Positions 1 to 8,044 of a DNA stretch of 64,000 bases are shown here, piece by piece. The notes below the pieces were generated by a model. It searched no databases, had not been told where the DNA came from, and worked only from the letters and a program-made list of their open reading frames with translations. The DNA comes from JBGRQA01 sp041725895 (GTDB taxonomy: Bacteria > Bacteroidota > Bacteroidia > Bacteroidales > Marinifilaceae). The DNA lies in assembly GCA_041725895.1 (NCBI GenBank), contig JBGRQA010000009.1, forward strand, positions 124,001 to 188,000. Reading direction: 5' to 3'. Within the stretch, counting starts at the first letter, position 1, and each line of letters opens with the position of its first letter. The position numbers and the translations under genes are program-made.

Positions 1-502
1 CAAACTTGGTTTGCACGTAACCTGCAAAAGGAGCATAGATTTTGGTATCGCTTAGAGCATTCTCCGCAGCCTCTTTCTGGGCTCGGGCCAATTTGAAAGC
101 TGCTTGCGTTTGATCGAAAACACTTTTGGAAGTACTCTTCTTCTTGTACAATGCCGCATACCGTTCTGCCTGCACCTTAGCCTGCTCATAATTGGCATTG
201 GCAGACTCCAATTGAACCTCATAATCCCGGGCATCCAGAACGGCCAACATTTGTCCTTTTCTCACATACTGGCCTTCTTCTACCTTCAGGCCAACCAGTG
301 ATCCAGGGACCTGAAAAGCCAATTTTACTTCACGGCTCTCTTTTACCACACCGGTAAAAACCTTTGACTTACTACCCATACTGTGAACCTGGCAAGCCTT
401 TACGCTCCGAATTCTTTCTTGTGCTTCCTGTTTCCCATTAGAACAGCCGGCGATCCCCATAGCAAAGAGCAAGGCTGCAATTGCTATCTTTTGCCTTTTC
501 AT
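1..502 (-). CDS. RND efflux periplasmic adaptor (HlyD/AcrA family) lipoprotein, 3' end outside window
   Basis: My reading of the reverse strand gives about 167 residues of a membrane-fusion protein; the gene runs off the left edge. Residues 1-20 form a lipoprotein signal ending in the lipobox IAGC (Cys20). The barrel/lipoyl part follows (FQVPGSLVGLKVEEGQYVRKG, then VLDARDYEVQLESANANYEQA), an alpha-helical hairpin begins, and the lipoyl half returns with SDTKIYAPFAGYVQTKF near the edge. This order is typical of AcrA/MexA adaptors that link an inner-membrane RND pump to a TolC-like channel. The start chosen is ATG at 502, preceded by GGAG nine bases upstream. Two in-frame ATGs at 520 and 517 would add six or five residues. 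The TetR gene upstream on the same strand is a likely local repressor. The pump genes should lie just left of the window. Confidence 0.88.
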   Translation of the reverse strand, partial: MKRQKIAIAALLFAMGIAGCSNGKQEAQERIRSVKACQVHSMGSKSKVFTGVVKESREVKLAFQVPGSLVGLKVEEGQYVRKGQMLAVLDARDYEVQLESANANYEQAKVQAERYAALYKKKSTSKSVFDQTQAAFKLARAQKEAAENALSDTKIYAPFAGYVQTKF

Positions 503-583
503 ACTAATTTTCTCCATCATTTCCGTCAACTTTTGTTAATCATACCCTTATTTCCTTCACTCTATTTCATTTTGAACTTTCTT

Positions 584-769
584 GTTCATTTGGTTCATTT
601 ATGTGTCAAAAAAAAATGTTACTACAATTCAATGGCTATAGAACTTCCATCGTCCCACCTTTTATACTCTTCTGTTCATCAAGTTCATTTTAGATTAAAA
701 AAAATGGAGGAATACGACCACAACTGTCAACTACCACTCTTTTTATACTTTCTCGTTCATCAAGTTCAT
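584..769. repeat. Three copies of a GTTCATnnnGTTCAT direct-repeat element between tetR and the efflux adaptor
   Basis: GTTCAT occurs twice with a 9-base period at 584-589/593-598, 674-679/683-688 and 755-760/764-769. The spacer is TTG in the first copy and CAA in the other two. Copies 2 and 3 share a longer context, with TTTATACT before and TTTT after, and the copies are 90 and 81 bases apart. They fill the 348-base gap between the TetR gene and the adaptor gene. On the minus strand the motif reads ATGAAC-nnn-ATGAAC, upstream of the adaptor start. Direct repeats are unusual for a TetR operator, which is normally a dyad, so the regulator bound is unknown. No gene was seen in this gap; the open frame across it on the plus strand is a by-product of the repeats. 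Confidence 0.6.
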
Positions 770-850
770 TTTTAATCAAAAGTAAATGATTGATTGTTAT
801 ATCAATCATTCAAAACCATCTCCCTTGCGTCTAAAAAATAGCCCCTTAGC

Positions 851-1420
851 TTACACCTTCAAACTATTCAGGAAGAATCTAAAGATCTCAAGGAGACTCT
901 CAACCACCTTTTCATCTGATAGTTCACTCTTCACAAAATGGTCATTTATGGCTGCCATGGAAGTAACAATGTTTTCGGGTGAGATATCCTTACGAATTAC
1001 CCCCTCCTGCTGCCATTGTTCAAATCGATCCCTAACGACTTTAATATCCTTCTGAAAATGCTCATCCAACAATGATTCAATCCCCGGATACTCCCGGTAA
1101 ATCTGTTGTGTCAACACACGCTCATAGCCAGCACACAGATTCAAATAACGATCCAGAAAACAAGATATTATTTCATCATAATCTTCAAAAGCCCTAAATG
1201 GCTCCAATATTACCTTACTGTTCTGATTGAAAATCTCAAAAGCAATTTTTTGGATCAAATCCTCCTTGGTTCCAATAATTTTGTACAGAGTTCCCTTAGC
1301 AACCCCACACTCAGCTGCCAGGTCATTCATATTTAATCCTTTCACTCCATAATGTAGAACCATATTTTGGGCTACCTGAAAGATCTTCTCCTCAACCTCT
1401 TTCTTACCAACTTTTGCCAT
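851..1420 (-). CDS. TetR/AcrR family transcriptional regulator
   Basis: The protein has 189 residues from the ATG at 1420; a TTG twelve bases upstream is a weaker alternative. The N-terminal helix-turn-helix is clear: LNMNDLAAECGVAKGTLYKIIGT, roughly residues 28-50, with the usual TetR spacing and a following KEDLIQKI helix. The rest is the helical ligand-binding and dimerisation domain, which shows little sequence conservation in this family. The gene lies upstream of an RND efflux adaptor on the same strand, an arrangement common for local repressors that sense the pump's substrates. It could also be autoregulated through the repeats at 584-769 or through its own promoter (-7 box near 1448-1455). 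The ligand cannot be read from the sequence. Confidence 0.88.
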   Translation of the reverse strand: MAKVGKKEVEEKIFQVAQNMVLHYGVKGLNMNDLAAECGVAKGTLYKIIGTKEDLIQKIAFEIFNQNSKVILEPFRAFEDYDEIISCFLDRYLNLCAGYERVLTQQIYREYPGIESLLDEHFQKDIKVVRDRFEQWQQEGVIRKDISPENIVTSMAAINDHFVKSELSDEKVVESLLEIFRFFLNSLKV

Positions 1421-1447
1421 AATTGAACTCAATTAGTCTTTCGGGTA

Positions 1448-1455
1448 CAAATTTA
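1448..1455 (-). promoter_or_regulatory. Possible -7 box (TAAATTTG) for the tetR gene
   Basis: On the minus strand TAAATTTG matches the Bacteroidota -7 consensus TAnnTTTG and lies 28 bases before the tetR ATG. A good -33 TTTG at the usual 19-21 base spacing was not seen, so this is a weak call. Confidence 0.3.
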
Positions 1456-1675
1456 AGCTTTTTCTCAATTTTATACCCATTATTTTACATCTTTTAACTT
1501 TTTATCAAAATTTAACATCCTAGTCCTGAAATAGGCCCACACAATACTTTAAATGTCAAGACTTATTGGAAAAACAATTAGCCATTAGCTTTTGTCTGTC
1601 AACAAAAAACAATCATAATCTACTGTTGTATAGTCCAATTAGGACCACCCCTATGGCCTTTTGTTTTCGAATTGT

Positions 1676-3034
1676 TTAAAATTTCATCTGAAAGACTGTT
1701 CCTTTTCCGGGCTGCGATCGCATGGTAAGCGTTCCGCCATGCAAGCGCATAATTTGACGTGAAAGGCTCAAACCAATACCAGATCCCTTTTCCCGGGTAG
1801 TAAAGAAAGGAATAAATATTTTGTCACGAATATCGCTCTCGATTCCCTTTCCATTGTCTTTCACCTGAATTAGTGTCTGGTGACCATTGTACTGAACCGC
1901 TTCCAAAACCAATGTCTTTTCGTCTTTTCCTTCCATTGCCTGCATGCCATTTCGCACTAGGTTCAACAACACCTGCTCCAGCAATCCCTTATCAGCCTTC
2001 AAAATATGATCTTTCTTTTCCATAATCACCCGAAAATCGACCTTTTCCTCTCTTAACTGTTCTTCCATCAACACCTGGATACTCTTGAACAGTTCAACAA
2101 TCGAAAAGCAGGTATATTCAGGTTGCGGAAGAACGGTAAGGTTACGGAAACGGGTAACAAAATCGAGCATTCCCCTGCTTCGCTCCTCTATGATGTGCAA
2201 TCCGGTTACTGTATCCTCAATGGTCTCCTCATCTATTTCGGCCAAAGATTTGGCTTCTCCGGTTTCCTCCTGGGTTAAAAACTCGGACAAAGTGGATATA
2301 GTAGAATTAATAGGCCCAACCGAATTCATAATCTCATGAGTGAGAACCCGGATCAATTTCTGCCAGGAATCCAACTCCTTTTCGTCCAACTCATTTCTTA
2401 TGTTCTGAAGAGATATCAGCTTCAGCTTCTCCTCCATAATTTTAATCTCGGTAGCTTTTACAGACAACTGAATCAACTCGTTGTTACGGTACAAGCTAAC
2501 CAGTTTCTGCTCGGAAGGCTTCATTTCCTGCAAGAGCTGGCTCAATCCAGACTGAATGCAATCCAACTCCTGAACCCGGTACAAAGTTGGTTTGTTCACC
2601 AATTGCTTGGCAGCCTGGTTAAACAAACTTACTTTCCCTTTCTCGTTAAAGGTTAAAAGCCCCACCCCAACGTGTTCCACCAACACTTTGAAATACTGAT
2701 TCTGGTTTTCGTTTTCAATTTTAATTCTCTGAATCTGGTGGTTCAAAAGATCAAACTGCTCGTACAATTTCAGGTAAGGAGAATTTTTTCGCCGATAGCT
2801 ATAAATCATGCTGGAGTCATTGTTTCGCACGGAATTGAAAAAGTTTTCCAAATCAACATTAATACGATTCAAACCCCTTATCATAAAATAAATTTGTAAC
2901 CCAAGGAAAACAAAGAGATTCATCTGAATCAACACATCATTCAAATGAATATAAGAATAGCTGATTAGAAAACAATTCAGAAGGATGAAACCGATCCGAA
3001 TCAAAAGGTATACATAAAGTTTACGATATATCAT
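1676..3034 (-). CDS. NtrB-like membrane sensor histidine kinase
   Basis: The protein has 452 residues from ATG 3034; a TTG at 3055 would add seven. Two transmembrane segments lie near residues 8-28 and 36-55. A linker and a PAS-like domain (about 108-208, with LVEHVGVGLLTFNEKGKVSLFNQAA) follow. The HisKA H-box is LTHEIMNSVGPI with His233. The HATPase has an N-box (NLVRNGMQAM), G1 (VKDNGKGI) and G2 (GSGIGLSLSRQIM). The HE-N...P H-box and the neighbouring sigma-54 activator place it in the NtrB/AtoS/ZraS group of kinases. It follows the response regulator gene by about 37 bases on the same strand, so the two are likely co-transcribed. The almost absent periplasmic loop suggests it senses membrane or intracellular signals; the ligand is unknown. 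Confidence 0.9.
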   Translation of the reverse strand: MIYRKLYVYLLIRIGFILLNCFLISYSYIHLNDVLIQMNLFVFLGLQIYFMIRGLNRINVDLENFFNSVRNNDSSMIYSYRRKNSPYLKLYEQFDLLNHQIQRIKIENENQNQYFKVLVEHVGVGLLTFNEKGKVSLFNQAAKQLVNKPTLYRVQELDCIQSGLSQLLQEMKPSEQKLVSLYRNNELIQLSVKATEIKIMEEKLKLISLQNIRNELDEKELDSWQKLIRVLTHEIMNSVGPINSTISTLSEFLTQEETGEAKSLAEIDEETIEDTVTGLHIIEERSRGMLDFVTRFRNLTVLPQPEYTCFSIVELFKSIQVLMEEQLREEKVDFRVIMEKKDHILKADKGLLEQVLLNLVRNGMQAMEGKDEKTLVLEAVQYNGHQTLIQVKDNGKGIESDIRDKIFIPFFTTREKGSGIGLSLSRQIMRLHGGTLTMRSQPGKGTVFQMKF

Positions 3035-3071
3035 ATAGGAAGAGTCAAGTGACAAGAAACAAAGCTTAATA

Positions 3072-4442
3072 TTAGATGCTGTACTTCTCTAATTTTCGAT
3101 ACAGGGTCTGCCGTCCGATGTTTAATTCTTTGGCTACTGAACTGATATTTCCCTGATGACGCTTCATGGCATTTCGAATCAGAACCTGCTCAGCTTCTTC
3201 CAAACTCATGGGCTGGCTTCCCAGATCGACTGCCGGTTCAGTGGAATTCAGGAAAAGATCCCCTGCCTCTATCTCCCTTCCGTCACTCAAAATCACTGCT
3301 CTCTCCATGCAATGCTTCAACTCTCTTACATTTCCAGGCCACGCATATTTTAGGATTTGAGCCTCGGCATCCCGACTTAGTTTCTGAAGAAGCTTCCCGT
3401 ATCGCTCCGAAAACAAGCCAAGAAAATACCTGGCCAGCAATAATACATCCTGTTCTCTATCCCGCAGAGGTGGCAATTGAATCTGAATGGTATTGATACG
3501 ATACAAAAGATCCTCACGAAAATCCCCTGCCCGCACCATTTCGACCAGTTTTTTGTTGGTCGCACACACCAAACGCACATCAATAGCTTCCGGTTTATTG
3601 GCTCCCAAGGGGGTTACCTCCCTATTCTGCAGAGCACTCAAAAGCTTGGCCTGCATAGCTGCCGACAAATTTCCAATTTCATCCAAAAACAGGGTTCCCC
3701 TTGATGCTGTTTGAAACCGCCCCTGACGATCCTCCTTCGCATCAGTAAAAGCGCCTTTACAATGGCCAAAGAGTTCGCTTTCAAAGAGAGATTCACTCAG
3801 AGCCCCCATGTCCACGCCCATAAAAATCCGTTTACTTCGTAACGAAAGCCGATGAATTTCCCTTGCCACCAGTTCCTTACCGGTTCCATTCTCTCCCAGA
3901 ATCAGCACATTGGCATCGGTTTGAGCCACTTTTTGAATGGTCTGAAAGACTTTCCCCATGGCTGGTGAATTCCCAAGAAATGCATCAAACCCCTGGTTCA
4001 AATCCTTTTGCAATTGCTCTTGCTGCTGCTTCAAATCCTTCACCTCTTTCCTCGTCTGTCTTAAAGTGATTGCATTCTGAAGTGTAACCAGCAATTTTTT
4101 ATTGTCCCATGGTTTCAGTACAAAATCGGTAGCTCCCTCCTTCATTGCATTAACTGCCAACTGCACATCTCCATAAGCTGTAATCAAAATTACCGGTACT
4201 TGAGGCGAAAGATTAAGAATTTCCTTCAACCAGAACAAACCTTCGTTACCGGAATTAGTACCAGCAGTAAAATTCATGTCCAGTAATACCACATCAAAAT
4301 CTTCCTGAGCAAACAGAGCCGGAATTTGATTGGGATTACTACAAGTCGTAACTTTCTCAAATTTATGTTTAAGATAGAGACGTAAAGAGCTTAGTACACT
4401 TTTGTTATCATCAACAATCAGGATTCGGCCGTTCTTCTGCAT
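3072..4442 (-). CDS. Sigma-54 dependent response regulator (NtrC family)
   Basis: The protein has 456 residues from ATG 4442 (MQKNGRILIVDD), which starts the receiver domain directly; ATGs at 4478/4481 and a TTG at 4511 would only add a non-conserved tail. The receiver has the phospho-acceptor Asp55 (VVLLDMNF) and Lys110 (KPWD). The AAA+ domain has Walker A GENGTGKE (183-190), a sigma-54 contact loop reading GAFTDA (230-235) rather than GAFTGA, and Walker B LFLDEI (251-256). The C-terminus is a Fis-type helix-turn-helix (NISSVAKELNIGRQTLYRKLEKY). It should activate RpoN promoters when phosphorylated by the adjacent kinase. The divergent exporter operon has a -24/-12 promoter and candidate binding dyads, so it is the obvious target. 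Confidence 0.94.
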   Translation of the reverse strand: MQKNGRILIVDDNKSVLSSLRLYLKHKFEKVTTCSNPNQIPALFAQEDFDVVLLDMNFTAGTNSGNEGLFWLKEILNLSPQVPVILITAYGDVQLAVNAMKEGATDFVLKPWDNKKLLVTLQNAITLRQTRKEVKDLKQQQEQLQKDLNQGFDAFLGNSPAMGKVFQTIQKVAQTDANVLILGENGTGKELVAREIHRLSLRSKRIFMGVDMGALSESLFESELFGHCKGAFTDAKEDRQGRFQTASRGTLFLDEIGNLSAAMQAKLLSALQNREVTPLGANKPEAIDVRLVCATNKKLVEMVRAGDFREDLLYRINTIQIQLPPLRDREQDVLLLARYFLGLFSERYGKLLQKLSRDAEAQILKYAWPGNVRELKHCMERAVILSDGREIEAGDLFLNSTEPAVDLGSQPMSLEEAEQVLIRNAMKRHQGNISSVAKELNIGRQTLYRKLEKYSI

Positions 4443-4592
4443 TTGTTTTCTTGTTCTTTTATCGGTTGCATGAAACATCATAAATAAGAATCCTTCCAAA
4501 CAGAGAATCAATTCTTATAAATGCTACATAAAATGTAGTAAAATGGATTTCAGCCTTAAAATTAGGTAAAATGGGATAACAACAAAACAACA

Positions 4593-4631
4593 TGTCTCAT
4601 TTTGGAACACCTGCTGGATGATTTTGTAACA
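4593..4631. promoter_or_regulatory. Candidate NtrC-type activator sites (two dyads 22 bp apart)
   Basis: Site 1 (4593-4609) is TGTCTCA-TTT-TGGAACA, a dyad matching at five of seven positions. Site 2 (4615-4631) is TGGATGA-TTT-TGTAACA, with a weaker left half. The shared ATTTTGkAAC blocks are exactly 22 bases apart, about two helical turns. They lie about 70-105 bases upstream of the -24 element, which suits an enhancer for a sigma-54 activator. This is inference from position and symmetry. Confidence 0.45.
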
Positions 4632-4696
4632 ATTCAAAAAAGGAAGCCCCTACACAACAAACAATAAACCATTAACGCATTGCATATTACAAGACT

Positions 4697-4712
4697 TGGC
4701 ACAAAGATTGAA
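4697..4712 (+). promoter_or_regulatory. Sigma-54 (-24/-12) promoter of the exporter operon
   Basis: The sequence TGGCAC-AAAGA-TTGAA matches the RpoN consensus TGGCAC-N5-TTGCA at every fixed position except the C of the -12 GC, which is A here. The GG-to-G spacing is the required one. The predicted start lies near 4723, 25 bases before the ATPase ATG. An NtrC-family activator is encoded divergently a few hundred bases away, which supports the call. Confidence 0.7.
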
Positions 4713-4747
4713 ACCCATCCTATCAAACAAAATAAAAATCTTACACC

Positions 4748-5464
4748 ATGCTAAAAACAGAAAACCTAAGAAAAGTATTCCAAACTGACGAAGTAGAAAC
4801 AACAGCTTTAAATAATGTAAACATATCAATTGAAAAGGGAGAATTTGTAGCAATCATGGGACCCTCCGGTTGCGGGAAATCCACACTTTTGAACATCATT
4901 GGATTGTTGGACAATCCCAGTGAGGGAAAATTCCACTTTATCGACCATGAAGTTTCCGGCTATTCTGAAAAACAACGCACCAATTTACGAAAGTCGAACA
5001 TCGGTTTTGTATTCCAAAGCTTTAACCTAATCGATGAACTTAGTGTTTTTGAAAACGTTGAGCTACCTCTAATCTATCAGAAAGTACCATCTTCCGAAAG
5101 GAAAAAAAGAGTTGAAAAGGTACTCGAGCGAGTACAGATTGCCCACAGAAGCAAGCACTTCCCTCAACAGCTTTCGGGTGGACAGCAACAAAGGGTAGCT
5201 ATTGCCCGTGCAGTAGTATCCAATCCCAACCTCATTTTGGCGGATGAGCCTACCGGTAATCTTGACTCAGCCAACGGAAAGGAAGTGATGGATCTGCTTT
5301 GTGAATTGAACCAGGAGGGGACCACCATTGTTATGGTAACCCACTCACCCAAGGATGCCGATCGTGCCGATCGTATCATTCAGCTCTTCGACGGCCAGGT
5401 GGTAAGCGAAAATTTCAAACAAAAGGAAGCGGAATTAAAACTGGAAGCGGAGGCAATTCTCTAA
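4748..5464 (+). CDS. ABC transporter ATP-binding protein (MacB/LolD/FtsE type)
   Basis: This 238-residue nucleotide-binding subunit has Walker A GPSGCGKS (38-45), Q-loop Gln90, the signature LSGGQQQRVAIARA (142-155), Walker B ILADE (163-167) followed by PTGNLD, and the H-loop His199 (VTHS). The PTGNLD D-loop region and the overall length match the LolD/MacB group that drives mechanotransmission (type VII) systems. It is the first gene after the sigma-54 promoter and the only ATPase before four permease genes, so it probably powers all of them. The C-terminal tail is Lys/Glu rich (FKQKEAELKLEAEAIL). It would act on the cytoplasmic face of the inner membrane, exporting a substrate or transmitting force to the periplasm. 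Confidence 0.93.
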   Translation: MLKTENLRKVFQTDEVETTALNNVNISIEKGEFVAIMGPSGCGKSTLLNIIGLLDNPSEGKFHFIDHEVSGYSEKQRTNLRKSNIGFVFQSFNLIDELSVFENVELPLIYQKVPSSERKKRVEKVLERVQIAHRSKHFPQQLSGGQQQRVAIARAVVSNPNLILADEPTGNLDSANGKEVMDLLCELNQEGTTIVMVTHSPKDADRADRIIQLFDGQVVSENFKQKEAELKLEAEAIL

Positions 5465-5470
5465 CGAAAA

Positions 5471-5572
5471 CTGTTTCTGGTTCCTGGTTGAGGAAAAAGG
5501 AACCAGAAACAGATCCTTCGCTCTACACACTAGGATCCTTTTTAATACTAGGGAAAGAACATATCCTTTCCC
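5471..5572 (+). other. Two intercistronic hairpins between the ATPase and the first permease
   Basis: Hairpin 1 has a perfect 15-bp stem (CTGTTTCTGGTTCCT at 5471-5485 with its complement at 5498-5512) and a 12-base loop. Hairpin 2 pairs GGGAAAG (5551-5557) with CTTTCCC (5566-5572). Neither is followed by a T-run, so they look like mRNA-processing, stabilising or attenuating structures and not simple terminators. They could set the ATPase:permease ratio. Confidence 0.55.
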
Positions 5573-5604
5573 AACAATAATTAATTTATCTCAAATCCCA
5601 AACT

Positions 5605-7950
5605 ATGCACCTAACCAACCTCAAGATAACCTATCGAAACCTGGTACGAAACAAAGGCTATAGCTTTATCAATATATCCGGTCTCGCCATAGGGATGGCT
5701 TGTACCATCCTACTGCTGATGTGGGTAAACCATGAATTGAGCTACGACAAATTCCACAAGGATAAGGACAAATTGTACAAGATTGTCAATTGGCAGCACT
5801 ACAACAATTCAACTCATGCCATGCCCAACCTTCCCGGAAGACTAGTTGACCTGATCAAAGAGAAAATTCCAGAAGTGAAGTATGCAACCAATTACAATGC
5901 TTTTGGGGATCGATTGTTGGTCAACTTCGAAAACAAAAAGCAATACCATAAAATAAAGTATGCCGATCCCGATTTCCTGAGAATGTTCTCCTTCCCTCTT
6001 GTTAAGGGGAATTCGGAAACTGCTTTGAATGACCCCTATTCCATGGTTCTGACCGAAAAGGCAGCCAAAAAACTTTTTGGGGACAAGGATCCCATTGGGC
6101 AAATCGTAAAAGTGAACGACAAATACAATATTAAGGTAACTGGTGTAGTGAAAGACCTGCCTTCCAATAGTGTATTTGATTTTGAATTCCTGCTCCCCTT
6201 CGAGCTTTACAAGAAGGACAATCTCTACTGGAAGAACTGGGGAAGCAACTACCATTACGGCTATGTAAAATTGGACGAACATGCCAATCCGGAGCAAACA
6301 AGGGAAAAGTTAAGAACCATTCTACAGGATCATGCTGAAGAGGATCGAAAAAATACGGTAGGCATCTCCCCACTTACCAAATGTCACCTATACAACTTGG
6401 ATGGTAGTGATAACCGGATCAAGACTGTTAGACTATTCCTGATCATTGCATTATTCATCCTGTTGATTGCCTGCTTCAATTTCATGAACTTGTCCACCGC
6501 TCGTGCTGCCAAACGCGCTAAGGAAATTGGACTCAAGAAATCCCTGGGTGCCAGCAAATTTCAATTGATTTGGCAATTCCTGGGCGAATCCATTCTGATT
6601 ACTTTCATCGCCATCAACTTTGCACTAATTATGGTGCGTCTGTTCGTACCCGAATTCAACAATCTATTACAACAAGAATTACAGATAAATTACACCGATT
6701 GGGAATTTATCCTAGGTGTGCTTGGAGTAATTGTAGTGACTGGCCTACTTGCAGGCGCCTATCCAGCCTTCTACTTAACTTCATACAATACCATCCTGGT
6801 ATTGAAAGGCATCACCCAATCGGGAAAAAAAGGAAACATCTTCCGAAAAATATTGGTTGTGGTTCAGTTTTCACTTTCCGTTCTGCTCTTAATCGGAACC
6901 CTGGTAGTTGCACTGCAAACCAAATTCATGCAGGATATGGATCTGGGTTTGGACAAAGAGGATATCATCTATGTTCCGCTCACAGGACAACTTGCAGAGA
7001 AACGGGATGTCATTAAAAGAGAATTAACAGCTGATCCTTCCATCGAAACAGCCTGCTTCTCTTCGCATCTTCCCATGTCCGTTTTCTCCAATGGTTGGGG
7101 GCCCACCTGGGAAGGGAAAGACCCTGCCTCGAAGCCACTAATTACATTCCTCCGGGTAGATCCCGATCACTTAAGCACCTTCAAGATTGAATTGAATGAA
7201 GGAAAATTCTACAACCAGCAAACTACCTCCACCGATTCCAATTGTATTGTAATCAACGAAAAGTTTGCCAAATTAATCTCCAATGAATCGGTCGTGGGGA
7301 AAACTATTCAATATGGAAATCAAGATCTACAGATTATCGGGGTAACCAAGGATTTCCATTACACCCCTGTAGATCGTAAGATTGGTCCTTTAATGATGTA
7401 TCTGGACAAAAACTTCAATTACTTGTTTGTACGACACAATCCGCACAATACCAGTCGGGCAATTGAACACATTCAAAAGGTCTGTTCCAAATACAATCCG
7501 GAATTTCCCACGGAAACCAATTTCCTGGATGCAATGTATGCCAAGCTCTTCCAAGACGAGGAAAGTACCATGGCTATCCTGAAGTATTTCTCCCTTCTGG
7601 CCATTATCATCTCCTGCCTGGGATTGTTCGGCCTGGCCTCCTTTATGGCGGAGGAACGGACCAAGGAAATTGGTGTGAGAAAGGTATTGGGTGCATCAGT
7701 TGGTAAACTTGTAAGCATCTTCTCAAGAGAGTTCACCAAATGGGTACTGCTCTCTAACCTCATCGCCTGGCCCATTGCCTGGTACTTCCTGAACAAGTGG
7801 TTGAGCAACTTTGCCTATCGCATCGACATGCCGATTTGGGTATTTGCTGCTGTAGCCCTTCTGGTTCTTGTAATTGCTTTCGTAACCGTAGGCTACCAAA
7901 GCTGGAAATCGGCCACCAGAAATCCGATTAAAAGCCTGAAATATGAATAA
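5605..7950 (+). CDS. ABC transporter permease, fused MacB/FtsX type with 8 TM (copy A1)
   Basis: This 781-residue permease is made of two MacB_PCD-FtsX halves. TM1 is near residues 20-40, followed by a large periplasmic domain (about 41-275). TM2-TM4 (about 276-400) carry the coupling sequence AKRAKEIGLKKSLGAS, then comes TM5. A second periplasmic domain (about 445-650) is followed by TM6-TM8, with EERTKEIGVRKVLGAS after TM6. A single chain with two FtsX modules can form a pseudo-dimer, unlike MacB, which needs two 4-TM chains. It is closest in this window to the next gene (shared start region NKxYSFINISGLAIGMACTI and the ends NPIxSLKYE). It would work with the upstream ATPase. The substrate is unknown; export of toxic compounds, peptides or lipoprotein-related cargo is possible. 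Confidence 0.9.
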   Translation: MHLTNLKITYRNLVRNKGYSFINISGLAIGMACTILLLMWVNHELSYDKFHKDKDKLYKIVNWQHYNNSTHAMPNLPGRLVDLIKEKIPEVKYATNYNAFGDRLLVNFENKKQYHKIKYADPDFLRMFSFPLVKGNSETALNDPYSMVLTEKAAKKLFGDKDPIGQIVKVNDKYNIKVTGVVKDLPSNSVFDFEFLLPFELYKKDNLYWKNWGSNYHYGYVKLDEHANPEQTREKLRTILQDHAEEDRKNTVGISPLTKCHLYNLDGSDNRIKTVRLFLIIALFILLIACFNFMNLSTARAAKRAKEIGLKKSLGASKFQLIWQFLGESILITFIAINFALIMVRLFVPEFNNLLQQELQINYTDWEFILGVLGVIVVTGLLAGAYPAFYLTSYNTILVLKGITQSGKKGNIFRKILVVVQFSLSVLLLIGTLVVALQTKFMQDMDLGLDKEDIIYVPLTGQLAEKRDVIKRELTADPSIETACFSSHLPMSVFSNGWGPTWEGKDPASKPLITFLRVDPDHLSTFKIELNEGKFYNQQTTSTDSNCIVINEKFAKLISNESVVGKTIQYGNQDLQIIGVTKDFHYTPVDRKIGPLMMYLDKNFNYLFVRHNPHNTSRAIEHIQKVCSKYNPEFPTETNFLDAMYAKLFQDEESTMAILKYFSLLAIIISCLGLFGLASFMAEERTKEIGVRKVLGASVGKLVSIFSREFTKWVLLSNLIAWPIAWYFLNKWLSNFAYRIDMPIWVFAAVALLVLVIAFVTVGYQSWKSATRNPIKSLKYE

Positions 7951-7955
7951 AAACT

Positions 7956-8011
7956 CTGTCCAATAACTTGGACAGGACATATAGAGGGCACGGACGGGAC
8001 ATGTCCCGTCC
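7956..8011 (+). other. Intercistronic hairpins, including a perfect 20-bp palindrome
   Basis: A 7-bp stem (CTGTCCA at 7956-7962, TGGACAG at 7969-7975) is followed by the perfect palindrome GGACGGGACATGTCCCGTCC at 7992-8011. The identical palindrome recurs at 12886-12905 between the third and fourth permeases. No T-run follows, so it is probably not a plain terminator. Confidence 0.6.
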
Positions 8012-8044
8012 CTTCCTATGACTTTAAACTCGACGAACAAACCT

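Noticed and set aside
383..775. 130-codon open frame on the plus strand with VHLVHL/VHQVHF repeats
   Set aside because: It is created by the GTTCAT direct repeats and overlaps the adaptor gene on the other strand; no start context or homology.
5842..6297. 151-codon minus-strand frame inside permease A1
   Set aside because: It is the antisense shadow of a well supported permease gene.
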